Shown here piece by piece: positions 51,917-60,710 of a stretch of DNA of 64,000 nt; the first letter of the stretch is position 1, and the number at the start of each line of letters is the position of its first letter. Source of the DNA: Evtepia gabavorous (GTDB lineage: Bacteria > Bacillota > Clostridia > Oscillospirales > Oscillospiraceae). The notes beneath the pieces were generated by a model. That model was not told where the DNA came from and made no database searches. It was given only the letters and a program-made list of their open reading frames with translations. The stretch spans positions 62,001 to 126,000 of the forward strand of contig NZ_QQRQ01000005.1 of NCBI RefSeq assembly GCF_003425665.1, written 5' to 3'. The position numbers and the translations under genes are program-made.

Positions 51917-52352
51917 GTTTCGTTTTCTCCAATTCTTTTCTTAACTGTTTCAATGCCGCCAACTTCCAATAGTTTACTGTGCTTCTGCTCCGTCCGTACT
52001 CATTCCCGATTTTTCTTTCGCTGTAACCAAGGAAGAAATTCATCAGCAGAACAGTACGCCTTTGTTCTGACAGATTAGCTAATGCGTCGGCTAACCGTCT
52101 ACTTGTAACGACAACTTCTTTTCCTTGCACGACAAAAACAGTCGGCTTCTCATAAACATACTGCTCAAAGTAGTTGTCGGTTGCAAATGGTTCAAAAGAC
52201 GTTTCTGACATCAGATAGTCAAGCGACACTTCATGCTTCTGTTTTCGTCCCAAATCGCGGTACGCGTTGATTGCCGCGTTACGGAGAACGACTTTACAGA
52301 ACGCGGCAAAGGCATATTCGATATGCTCCATAAATTGTTCGGAATACCTCAT
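51906..52352 (-). CDS. Sigma-70-like factor (Tn916 Orf7-like)
   Basis: This 148-residue protein has an N-terminal sigma-region-2-like segment (EYAFAAFCKVVLRNAAINAY, RDLGRKQKHEVSLD) and a C-terminal region-4 helix-turn-helix (LADALANLSEQRRTVLLMNF, SERKIGNEYGRSRSTVNYWK). It is the regulatory sigma factor type found in many conjugative and mobilizable elements. The ATG at 52352 follows GGGGGTGATG. It is coupled to the small HTH gene downstream. Confidence 0.85.
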   Translation of the reverse strand: MRYSEQFMEHIEYAFAAFCKVVLRNAAINAYRDLGRKQKHEVSLDYLMSETSFEPFATDNYFEQYVYEKPTVFVVQGKEVVVTSRRLADALANLSEQRRTVLLMNFFLGYSERKIGNEYGRSRSTVNYWKLAALKQLRKELEKTKHEE

Positions 52353-52697
52353 TTTCTCATCACCCCCTTTCTTTCCAGTAGGGGGCTATTACAACAAACG
52401 CCCATGCAGGCGTAAAACCGCATGGGCGTTTGGTAATATGAGTTATTTAAGCAATTATGATGATTTGTGTATTCATCTCTATGGTTGCAAAAGACCGTTG
52501 CATGGAATAGGCTTTTTTTAATAATGGAATAGAATTAAAAATGTGAAAAAGAAACATGGCAATATCTCCCGACACCGCCATGTCTATAAAAATAATTGTG
52601 TATTTGCCGCTATTCCATTTTATATACAGGAAATGGCGGTTTGTTTTCCTATCACAAAACAGAAAGAGCCAATAATCATAAGATTTATTTCTTGTGA
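52353..52697. other. Non-coding gap in the element with one hairpin
   Basis: No gene is supported here. A 12-bp hairpin (AAACGCCCATGC with its complement, 52396-52431) lies upstream of the sigma gene; the rest is AT-rich and the short open frames on both strands look like chance. The right edge merges into the KTR terminator. Confidence 0.6.
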
Positions 52698-52708
52698 TTA
52701 TCGGCTCT
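52665..52708 (-). terminator. Terminator of the cargo operon
   Basis: On the minus strand AGAGCCGATAATCACAAGA pairs with its near complement across a short A/T loop (one A-C and one further mismatch), followed by TTTCTGTTTTG. The stem includes the stop codon of the KTR gene. Confidence 0.7.
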
Positions 52709-52886
52709 GCGTCAATGCGTCTGGCTCTGTGATAACTGAAATATTCAAATTTTTTACATTGATAAGATTTTCCTGCTTGCACTTCGGACAGTATAGGGGA
52801 AAATTCTTTATTTCTGTATCTTCCCGTATCCTTAATCGGGTTTTATTATTGCATACAGGACATAAAATCCATTTTTCTTGTTGCAA
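52698..52886 (-). CDS. Cysteine-rich KTR domain-containing protein
   Basis: This 62-residue protein has two CxxC pairs, ILCPVCNNKTRLRI and LYCPKCKQENLINV, and the EPDALTQSR end of the cysteine-rich KTR family, often seen in mobile elements of gut Firmicutes. Zinc binding is very likely; function is unknown. The start is TTG at 52886 behind GAGGTGG. It is the last gene of the tetR-efr1 operon, 30 bases after the EFR1 stop. Confidence 0.85.
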   Translation of the reverse strand: MQQEKWILCPVCNNKTRLRIREDTEIKNFPLYCPKCKQENLINVKNLNISVITEPDALTQSR

Positions 52887-52916
52887 TGCACCACCTCATT
52901 TCTAATCAAACTACCT

Positions 52917-53678
52917 TTAATGATAATCAGAAACAGAGTGCTGAAAAATCACTTGTTCCCCCAAAATGGTAATTGCTTTCTTGCTACATTGATTTACACA
53001 CCGATAGCATAACGTACACCGTCCGTCTGCTATCATCTTATCTTCTGATAATGACAAATTGTTCATAGGACACACCACTGCACATTTCCCGCACTTTATA
53101 CAAGCGTTGGTATCTATCTGTATTTTGTCTGAATATTCTTGTGTTTTACGGTAAAACCAAAGCCGCTGTCCCAAAAGCCCTGCAATATGGCATAAAAATC
53201 CCAAACCGTCTTTAGTTGGAGTACCATTTTTCAAATTGTACACCGCTGATTTTATGCGTTCTTCCGCTTGTATGACAATTTGCTTATTTTGAGCCGGAGT
53301 ACGCTTTAAGGCTTTTACATCACAAATACAATCCGGCATTTTCAAATGAAGTCCACCCCATACCTGTGCGCCGTATCTCTCGAACAATCTTGCAGATACG
53401 CCTGCACCATCGCCGCTAAACAGTCCCATTGTTGCAATAATGAAAATACGTTTTCCTTTCCATACATCAGAATTTTCGCAGATAAAATCCCGTACAATTT
53501 TAGGTAAGTTACTGTAATAGATTGGATAAGCAAAAATGATGTCTTTATGATATGTAACTTTTTCCATTGTACCTGTATCTTCTAACGGGGTTATGTCAAT
53601 GTTCCTGTCATATAGAGCAACAAACTTTTCTAAACAATATTTTGTATTTCCTGTTCCGCTAAAATAAATCCCAATCAT
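52917..53678 (-). CDS. EFR1-family ferredoxin (flavodoxin plus 2x 4Fe-4S)
   Basis: This 253-residue redox protein has an N-terminal flavodoxin-like domain (YFSGTGNTKYCLEKFVALY, IIFAYPIYYSNLPKIVRDF) and a C-terminal bacterial ferredoxin domain with CIKCGKCAVVCP and CTLCYRCVNQCSKKA. It could carry electrons between FMN and Fe-S centres, but its partner is unknown. Its ATG at 53678 overlaps the tetR stop by four bases, so expression is tied to the regulator. As mobile-element cargo it may serve detoxification or redox stress; this is inference. Confidence 0.88.
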   Translation of the reverse strand: MIGIYFSGTGNTKYCLEKFVALYDRNIDITPLEDTGTMEKVTYHKDIIFAYPIYYSNLPKIVRDFICENSDVWKGKRIFIIATMGLFSGDGAGVSARLFERYGAQVWGGLHLKMPDCICDVKALKRTPAQNKQIVIQAEERIKSAVYNLKNGTPTKDGLGFLCHIAGLLGQRLWFYRKTQEYSDKIQIDTNACIKCGKCAVVCPMNNLSLSEDKMIADGRCTLCYRCVNQCSKKAITILGEQVIFQHSVSDYH

Positions 53679-54295
53679 ATTTTTTCTCCCGTATTATCTA
53701 AAAAGGAAAGTTGAAAAACGTCCATAAAATCAATGACTTTCTCTCTCCAGTCATTATCATAATTTACATTATTCATGGTGGCTAATGAAGTAATACCATG
53801 TATAAAAGCCCAAATGGTTATGATAATATCATTTTGCTTTCCTTCTGAATAGTGCGTCTGCTCTAATAATTCACTTACAACATTTTTATATATGATATAA
53901 GGTTTATAGTTTTGGTCATCTGGTATTGATAATGATAAGTCAATTTTTATATTGGATTGAGAATATAAAAATTGAAAATAAGCAGGGTTGTCTACAAAGA
54001 AAGATACATAGGCTATTCCCATATCTTTTAATATTTCTGCAACATTATTATTCTTTTGAACTGTACTTTCTAATTGTTTAGAAAATCTATCTGTGATAAA
54101 TAATTGCATTGCTTCAAGAAGTTCCTCTTTATTTTGAAAATGGCTATAAGGGGCAGCATGGCTGACACCACACGCCGCAGCTACCTTTCTCAAAGAAAAA
54201 GCATTTACTCCCTCTGTATTTACAATCTGAATACCTGTTTCAATCAATGCGTTTCGCAAGTCCTTGTGATGATAAGTCTGTCGTTGCTGTTCCAT
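53675..54295 (-). CDS. TetR/AcrR family regulator
   Basis: This 206-residue protein has an N-terminal TetR helix-turn-helix (RNALIETGIQIVNTEGVNAF, SLRKVAAACGVSHAAPYSHF) and a helical C-terminal ligand domain of the WHG type (ILKDMGIAYVSFFVDNPAYF, IITIWAFIHGITSLA). It starts the cargo operon and is coupled to the EFR1 gene. Autoregulation is likely because direct repeats lie over its near-consensus promoter. The inducer is unknown. Confidence 0.9.
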   Translation of the reverse strand: MEQQRQTYHHKDLRNALIETGIQIVNTEGVNAFSLRKVAAACGVSHAAPYSHFQNKEELLEAMQLFITDRFSKQLESTVQKNNNVAEILKDMGIAYVSFFVDNPAYFQFLYSQSNIKIDLSLSIPDDQNYKPYIIYKNVVSELLEQTHYSEGKQNDIIITIWAFIHGITSLATMNNVNYDNDWREKVIDFMDVFQLSFLDNTGEKI

Positions 54296-54310
54296 GCTAA
54301 TTCCTCCAAT

Positions 54311-54354
54311 CTTTACACTGTCTATATTATAAGGTTTAAACTTTACGGTGTCAA
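54311..54354 (-). promoter_or_regulatory. Promoter and putative operators of the tetR-efr1-KTR operon
   Basis: On the minus strand TTGACA (54349-54354) and TATAAT (54326-54331), both perfect, are 17 bases apart. Direct repeats CTTTACACTGTC (54311-54322) and CTTTACGGTGTC (54341-54352), 30 bases apart on the plus strand, flank the -10 and cover the -35, as expected of regulator sites. Confidence 0.75.
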
Positions 54355-54360
54355 GTTTGA

Positions 54361-54648
54361 GGGGGATTTTAAGTTGTGATACTTGAAATTATTTTTCCAT
54401 AAACGGTTATTTATTTGGCATTTCAAAAACTTTTCCGTAATAAGAGATAAGAAAAACTTTTTGAAAAATTTTCGCTTAAACTTTGGCACAATCGCCTTGC
54501 GCGGTGTAGTAGGTAGTGAAAGGAATTTCAGAGGGTTTGGGATACTTCCCAACAAGCAAAATGCGGTGCCTTTTACGGAAAGGGTACCCTTTTCCTATGC
54601 TTGCTACGAAACTTATCACATTACAAATCAAAGAAAGGACGGAAAGGA
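54361..54648. other. AT-rich intergenic region between tetR and the TnpW-like gene
   Basis: Nothing convincing is encoded here. The short frames on both strands have no ribosome sites. It must hold the promoter for the recombinase transcript, but no clear -35/-10 pair stands out. Confidence 0.5.
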
Positions 54649-56569
<1,921 letters not shown>

Positions 56570-56602
56570 CCCACAAGCTACGCCGTTTCCCAAAAACATT
56601 TC

Positions 56603-56645
56603 TAATACTGTCTTATGAGTGCCGCTCTTCCGCGGCTTCTTTTTT
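56603..56645 (-). repeat. Right terminal inverted repeat / recombinase half-site
   Basis: The reverse complement reads AAAAAAGAAGCCGC, eleven bases, ACTCATAAGACAGTATTA, matching the left end in both conserved blocks. The recombinase gene stops just inside. Confidence 0.85.
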
Positions 56646-56655
56646 GTTCCAATCC

Positions 56656-57189
56656 TTAGTAATTCTCTGCCTTCACCTCAAAGAACGCCTGGGGATGGCT
56701 GCACACAGGACATACGTCAGGCGCTTTGTCGCCATACTCCAGATGACCGCAGTTGCGGCAGTACCAGACCTTCACGGAGGACTTCTTGAAGACCTCGTCG
56801 TTCTCCAAGTTCTCCACCAGCTTCAGGTAACGTTCATAGTGGGACTTCTCAATCTCACCCACAGCGGCGAACATATCCGCGATGCGGTGGAAGCCCTCCT
56901 CCCGGGCCTCCTCGGCCATGCGCTTGTACATGGAGGTCCACTCCTCATGCTCGCCCTCGGCGGCGGCCATCAGGTTCTCCGCGGTGGTGCCGATGCCGCC
57001 CAGTTCCTTGAACCAGAGCTTGGCATGCTCCTTCTCATTGCCGGCGGTCTCCTCGAAGAATGCGGCGATCTGCTCAAAGCCGTCCTTCCGGGCCTGGCTG
57101 GCATAATAAGTATACTTGTTCCGGGCCTGGCTCTCGCCGGCAAATGCCTCCCACAGGTTGGCTTCGGTCTTGCTGCCTTTCAGTTCCAT
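56656..57189 (-). CDS. rbr: Rubrerythrin
   Basis: Rubrerythrin reduces hydrogen peroxide in anaerobes with electrons from rubredoxin or NADH-linked carriers. The 177-residue protein has a four-helix di-iron domain (FAGESQARNKYTYYA, ETAGNEKEHAKLWF, AAEGEHEEWTSMY, GEIEKSHYERY) and a C-terminal rubredoxin-like domain with WYCRNCGHLEYG and CPVCSHPQAFF. AAGGAGC precedes the ATG. The element inserted ten bases after its stop codon, separating it from its likely terminator. Confidence 0.96.
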   Translation of the reverse strand: MELKGSKTEANLWEAFAGESQARNKYTYYASQARKDGFEQIAAFFEETAGNEKEHAKLWFKELGGIGTTAENLMAAAEGEHEEWTSMYKRMAEEAREEGFHRIADMFAAVGEIEKSHYERYLKLVENLENDEVFKKSSVKVWYCRNCGHLEYGDKAPDVCPVCSHPQAFFEVKAENY

Positions 57190-57294
57190 AATAAAGCTCC
57201 TTTCAAAAAATGAATGTGAATCTATGTTTGATGACTTCTACTCGTTCGGAACAGGAGGAATCCTGTGTCTTTAGGATACTCGATTCCGAGCGTC

Positions 57295-57323
57295 TATACA
57301 GTGACTTTAACACATTCTGTCAA
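57295..57323 (-). promoter_or_regulatory. Promoter of rubrerythrin
   Basis: On the minus strand TTGACA (57318-57323) and TGTATA (57295-57300) are 17 bases apart, about 100 bases before the start. No clear PerR box was found. Confidence 0.55.
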
Positions 57324-57439
57324 AAAAGATAAGTGGTAATTTTGGTTTTTTTATGATTTATTAAAAATTTTATTTTGGCACATACTACTCCCACGGCCTT
57401 GCGCCGTAATTTTACGAAATGAAGCAACGGAGGGAAGGT

Positions 57440-57934
57440 ATGGTTCGCAAACTGATGACCGCCGCTCTCATCCTCACCCTCGGCCTGGCGCTCACCGCCT
57501 GCGGCAATGAAACCGCCGGCACGGCGGCCAACCGCTGGACTGGCACCAACGCCGCTTCCCAGGAGTGGGCCATCCAGCGGCAGAGCGACGCCAGAGGTCC
57601 CCTGGAGGACCGGGGCAACGGGGCTTACCACGCGGACGAGACCGGCCGTGTGGACGGCTACCACACTGACAGCGCCGACGGCACCCGGGGCAGCGCCAAA
57701 GAGGACATGAAGGACGCCGGGAAGAACCTGGGCAACGCCGCCAAAGACGCGGCCAAAGGGGCCGGCAACGCAGTAAAGGACGCCGCCAAGGGCGCCGGCG
57801 ATGCCGCCAAGGACGTGGGCGAAGCGGCCAAAGACGCGGCGCGGGGCGTAGGAGACGCAGCGGAGGACACCCTGGATGGCATGACCAACGCCGCCAAGGA
57901 CACCGCAAAAAGCGCCAAAGACGCCTCCAAATAA
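57440..57934 (+). CDS. LEA-like repetitive lipoprotein
   Basis: This 164-residue protein has a lipoprotein signal ending in LALTACGN (cysteine at about 21) and a hydrophilic linker. A C-terminal half follows (about 90-164) of 11-residue repeats of the type G(N/D)AAKDAAKGA. Ala/Lys/Asp/Gly repeats with this spacing are seen in group-3 LEA and YtxH-like proteins and predict amphipathic helices. The ATG at 57440 follows GGAGGGAA; an earlier in-frame ATG lacks a signal-like start. Membrane-anchored stress protection is possible but not shown. Confidence 0.75.
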   Translation: MVRKLMTAALILTLGLALTACGNETAGTAANRWTGTNAASQEWAIQRQSDARGPLEDRGNGAYHADETGRVDGYHTDSADGTRGSAKEDMKDAGKNLGNAAKDAAKGAGNAVKDAAKGAGDAAKDVGEAAKDAARGVGDAAEDTLDGMTNAAKDTAKSAKDASK

Positions 57935-57942
57935 CCCCGTGG

Positions 57943-57977
57943 AAAAAACAGAGGTGGCTGGGCCACCTCTGTTTTTT
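57943..57977. terminator. Bidirectional terminator between the LEA-like and zinc ribbon genes
   Basis: A perfect 16-bp stem (AAAAAACAGAGGTGGC with its complement at 57962-57977) with a 3-base loop serves both convergent genes. It touches the stop codon of the minus-strand gene. Confidence 0.9.
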
Positions 57978-58189
57978 TATCCGCCGATCAAAAAGTCCAG
58001 CACGTTCCAGCCTGTGGAGGTCTGGTTCCGATAAATCTCCGTATAGCCGCAGTTGGTGCAGCTGATGGTGATAAATTTTTTATTTTGCACGTCAAAAATT
58101 TTGGCAAAATTTCCGCCGGTGGCCTGAAACTGATCGGTCTCATAGCTGGTATTGCCACATTTGGGGCACTGATACATCTGTTGTTCCAT
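57977..58189 (-). CDS. Zinc-ribbon nucleic-acid-binding-type protein (DUF2082)
   Basis: This 70-residue protein has two CxxC pairs, YQCPKCGNTSYE and ISCTNCGYTEIYR, between them ATGGNFAKIFDVQNKKF, and the end NVLDFLIGG. This pattern is the DUF2082 / Zn-ribbon_13 family. GGGGGAAG precedes the ATG. Nucleic-acid binding is suggested by the family name only; function is unknown. Confidence 0.85.
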   Translation of the reverse strand: MEQQMYQCPKCGNTSYETDQFQATGGNFAKIFDVQNKKFITISCTNCGYTEIYRNQTSTGWNVLDFLIGG

Positions 58190-58249
58190 GTGGGCTTCCC
58201 CCTTTCTGTTTTTCTTATTTTACCCCAAGGACTTCCCCTGCGCAAGGGC

Positions 58250-58279
58250 TTGCAGTCAGATCATTTCCTATGCTATACT
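58250..58279 (+). promoter_or_regulatory. Promoter of rapZ-whiA
   Basis: TTGCAG (58250-58255) and TATACT (58274-58279) are 18 bases apart, about 60 bases before rapZ. Confidence 0.65.
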
Positions 58280-58338
58280 AAAAGAATCGAAATTGTGTGT
58301 TTTTCCTGTTTTTTGGCTTTTCAAAGGGGGGAGCTCGT

Positions 58339-59202
58339 ATGGAATTCATTATCATCTCCGGCTTATCCGGGGCGGGCAAAAGCTCCGCCGCCGCCTTTTT
58401 GGAGGACTTGGGCTTTTACTGCGTGGACAATATGCCTGTGGCCCTCATCACCAACTTCGCCGGCCTGTGCATGGCCGGGGCGGGCACCGGCAAATACGGC
58501 CGGGTGGCCCTGGTCACCGACATCCGCGGGGGCCAGACCTTTGACGAGCTCTTTCAGGCCCTGGACGGCCTGCAGGAGATGCACCTGGACTATCAGCTTC
58601 TCTTCATCGAGGCCGCCGACGAGGACATTGTCCGCCGGTACAAGGAGACCCGCCACACCCACCCCCTCACCCGCCAGGGCTACTCCCTGCCGGAGGCGGT
58701 GAAGCTGGAGCGCCTGGCGCTGGAGCCCGTCCGGCGGCGGGCCAGCCACATTCTCAACTCCACCGGGCTCAACCTGTCCAAATTCCGGGGGGAGCTGCTC
58801 CGCCTGTTCGGCATGGGGGCGCTGGAGGAGAGCATGACGGTCTCCGTCACCTCCTTCGGCTTCAAGTACGGCATTCCCATCGACGCCGACTTGGTCTTCG
58901 ATGTGCGTTTCCTGCCCAACCCCTATTATATTGCCGAGCTGAAGGAATGCACTGGGCTGGAAGAGGCGGTGCGGGCCTTCCTCTTTGGCTACCGGCAGAC
59001 CACGGAGTTTATGCGGCATCTGGAAGAGCTCTTCGCTTTCCTGCTGCCCCAGTACGTGGAGGAGGGGAAGTCCTCCCTGGTCATCGCCGTGGGCTGCACC
59101 GGGGGACACCACCGCTCGGTGGCCGTTGCCCACGCCTTGACGGAGTTCATCCGGCAGAAGGGATATCGGGTGGAGGAAACCCACCGGGACATCAGCCGAT
59201 AG
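58339..59202 (+). CDS. rapZ: RNase adapter / nucleotide-binding protein RapZ (YvcJ)
   Basis: RapZ-family proteins bind nucleotides; in enterobacteria RapZ guides small-RNA decay, and in Bacillus YvcJ affects competence. The 287-residue protein has Walker A IISGLSGAGKSSAA, the FYCVDNMPVAL loop, LVTDIRGGQTF, the conserved SFGFKYGIPIDADLVFDVRF and the C-terminal AVGCTGGHHRSVAVA. AAAGGGGGG lies before the ATG at 58339. It is followed by whiA, as in many Firmicutes, but the usual gene yvcK between them is missing. Confidence 0.95.
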   Translation: MEFIIISGLSGAGKSSAAAFLEDLGFYCVDNMPVALITNFAGLCMAGAGTGKYGRVALVTDIRGGQTFDELFQALDGLQEMHLDYQLLFIEAADEDIVRRYKETRHTHPLTRQGYSLPEAVKLERLALEPVRRRASHILNSTGLNLSKFRGELLRLFGMGALEESMTVSVTSFGFKYGIPIDADLVFDVRFLPNPYYIAELKECTGLEEAVRAFLFGYRQTTEFMRHLEELFAFLLPQYVEEGKSSLVIAVGCTGGHHRSVAVAHALTEFIRQKGYRVEETHRDISR

Positions 59203-59261
59203 GACCCTTTGGTTCCGCTGTGCGCGCCCCTTTGGGGCGTCTGTTTGGGAGGTGGTCGTTT

Positions 59262-60167
59262 ATGTCTTTTGCGGGAGAGGTGAAAGCGGAGCTGTGCCGG
59301 GGAAAGCTGGGCCGGAAGTGCTGCGCCCAGGCGGAGGCCTGCGGGGTGCTGCTGTACTGCAACCGGTTTTCCCTGTCCGAGGTGAAGATCGTCACAGAGT
59401 CCCCGGCCTTTGCCCAGCGGCTGCCTGGGCTGTTCCGAAAGGCTTTCGGGGTGGAGTTTGATGAAAAAGGGGACCCGGACACCCCCGGGAAGCGGATTTT
59501 CACCATTTCCGCCCCGGAGAAGCTGGCCCTGCTGTGGGAGCTGTGCGCCTTTGACCCCAGCGGCCCGGCCCACCATATCAACTTCGGCATGCTGGAGGAA
59601 ACCCACTGCCGGCTGGCCTTCCTGCGGGGAGCCTTTCTGGCCGGCGGCTCCGTGACCGATCCCCAGAAGGGGTATCACCTGGAGCTGGCCACCACCCACC
59701 TCCGGGTGAGCCGGGAGCTGGACACCCTGCTGCTGGAGCTGGGCTACGCCCCCAAGGAGACCACCCGGAAGGCCAACTATATCACCTATTTTAAGCAGAG
59801 CGAGGCCATTGAGGACCTCCTCACCGCCATTGGGGCCCCGGTGTCCGCCATGGAGCTGATGAACGCCAAGGCGGAAAAGCTCCTGCGCAACGGGGTCAAC
59901 CGCCGGGTCAACTGTGAGGCCGCCAATGTGGACAAGACCGTGGACGCCGCCCTGGAGCAGCGCCGGGCCATCCAGATTCTGCGGGACCGGGGGGCCCTGG
60001 AGACCCTCTCCCCCAAGCTTCGGGAGGCCGCCCAGCTTCGGGAGGCCCACCCTGAGCTCTCCCTGGCCCAGCTGGCCGCCCTGTGCGAGCCCCCTGTGAC
60101 CAAGTCCTCTCTGAGCCACCGGCTGCGGAAGCTCATCCAGCTCAGCGCCCAGGACACCGCCCCCTGA
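59262..60167 (+). CDS. whiA: DNA-binding protein WhiA
   Basis: WhiA is a conserved Gram-positive DNA-binding protein linked to sporulation in Streptomyces and to cell division and metabolism in Bacillus. The 301-residue protein has the N-terminal WhiA/LAGLIDADG-like region (MSFAGEVKAELC, RLAFLRGAFLAGGSVTDPQK) and a C-terminal helix-turn-helix (LSLAQLAALCEPPVTKSSLS, HRLRKLIQL). GGGAGG precedes the ATG at 59262. A short in-frame DNA duplication (encoding LREAAQLREAH) lies near 60020. Confidence 0.95.
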   Translation: MSFAGEVKAELCRGKLGRKCCAQAEACGVLLYCNRFSLSEVKIVTESPAFAQRLPGLFRKAFGVEFDEKGDPDTPGKRIFTISAPEKLALLWELCAFDPSGPAHHINFGMLEETHCRLAFLRGAFLAGGSVTDPQKGYHLELATTHLRVSRELDTLLLELGYAPKETTRKANYITYFKQSEAIEDLLTAIGAPVSAMELMNAKAEKLLRNGVNRRVNCEAANVDKTVDAALEQRRAIQILRDRGALETLSPKLREAAQLREAHPELSLAQLAALCEPPVTKSSLSHRLRKLIQLSAQDTAP

Positions 60168-60251
60168 GCCCCCTGTGACAGGTCTCGGAGTCCGTCTGTC
60201 TGTTTTTTCATGTTCTATCCTGACAAGAGAAAGAAAAGGAGTCTATCTTCT

Positions 60252-60692
60252 ATGAACCGTTACGAACAAGCTGTCGCATATCATCACAAAGGATTTAACT
60301 GCTGCCAGTCTGTGCTGGCCGCCTATTCCGATCTCACCGGCCTGTCCCAGCAGGCCAGCTTCGACATGGGGGGCGGGTTTGGCGCCGGCGCCCAGACCGG
60401 GGAGCTGTGCGGGGCCATCACCGGCGCCATTCTCACCCTTGGCATGCTCACCCCGGTGGACCCCCAGGACCCTGTGGGCAGCAAGCGCCGCACCGGCGCC
60501 CTGGCCAAGGAATTCCAGAAGCGCTTCCAGGAGAAGTTCGGGGACCTGCGATGCAAGCCCCTGCTGAAGGCCGGGATCCAGGCCACCGACGCCACCCCCG
60601 TGGCCCGGGATATGGCCCTCACCAACCGCTGCGACGTGCTCATCATCACCGCCATGGAGATCGTGGAGGAGATGCGAGGGGAGAATGCTTAA
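60252..60692 (+). CDS. C_GCAxxG_C_C family protein
   Basis: This 146-residue protein shows the family's cysteine pattern: HKGFNCCQSVLAAY, then GGGFGAGAQTGELCGAITGA, then GDLRC and NRCDVLIITAMEI. These proteins are widespread in anaerobes, are thought to bind a metal or redox cofactor, and have no settled function. AAAAGGAG precedes the ATG at 60252. It lies between whiA and dnaE on the same strand. Confidence 0.85.
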   Translation: MNRYEQAVAYHHKGFNCCQSVLAAYSDLTGLSQQASFDMGGGFGAGAQTGELCGAITGAILTLGMLTPVDPQDPVGSKRRTGALAKEFQKRFQEKFGDLRCKPLLKAGIQATDATPVARDMALTNRCDVLIITAMEIVEEMRGENA

Positions 60693-60710
60693 ACCCAGGG
60701 AGGGATTGCC

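Noticed and set aside
52447-52905. Open frames on both strands around the KTR gene
   Set aside because: They overlap the KTR gene or its terminator and show no family pattern; only the 62-residue KTR frame is supported.
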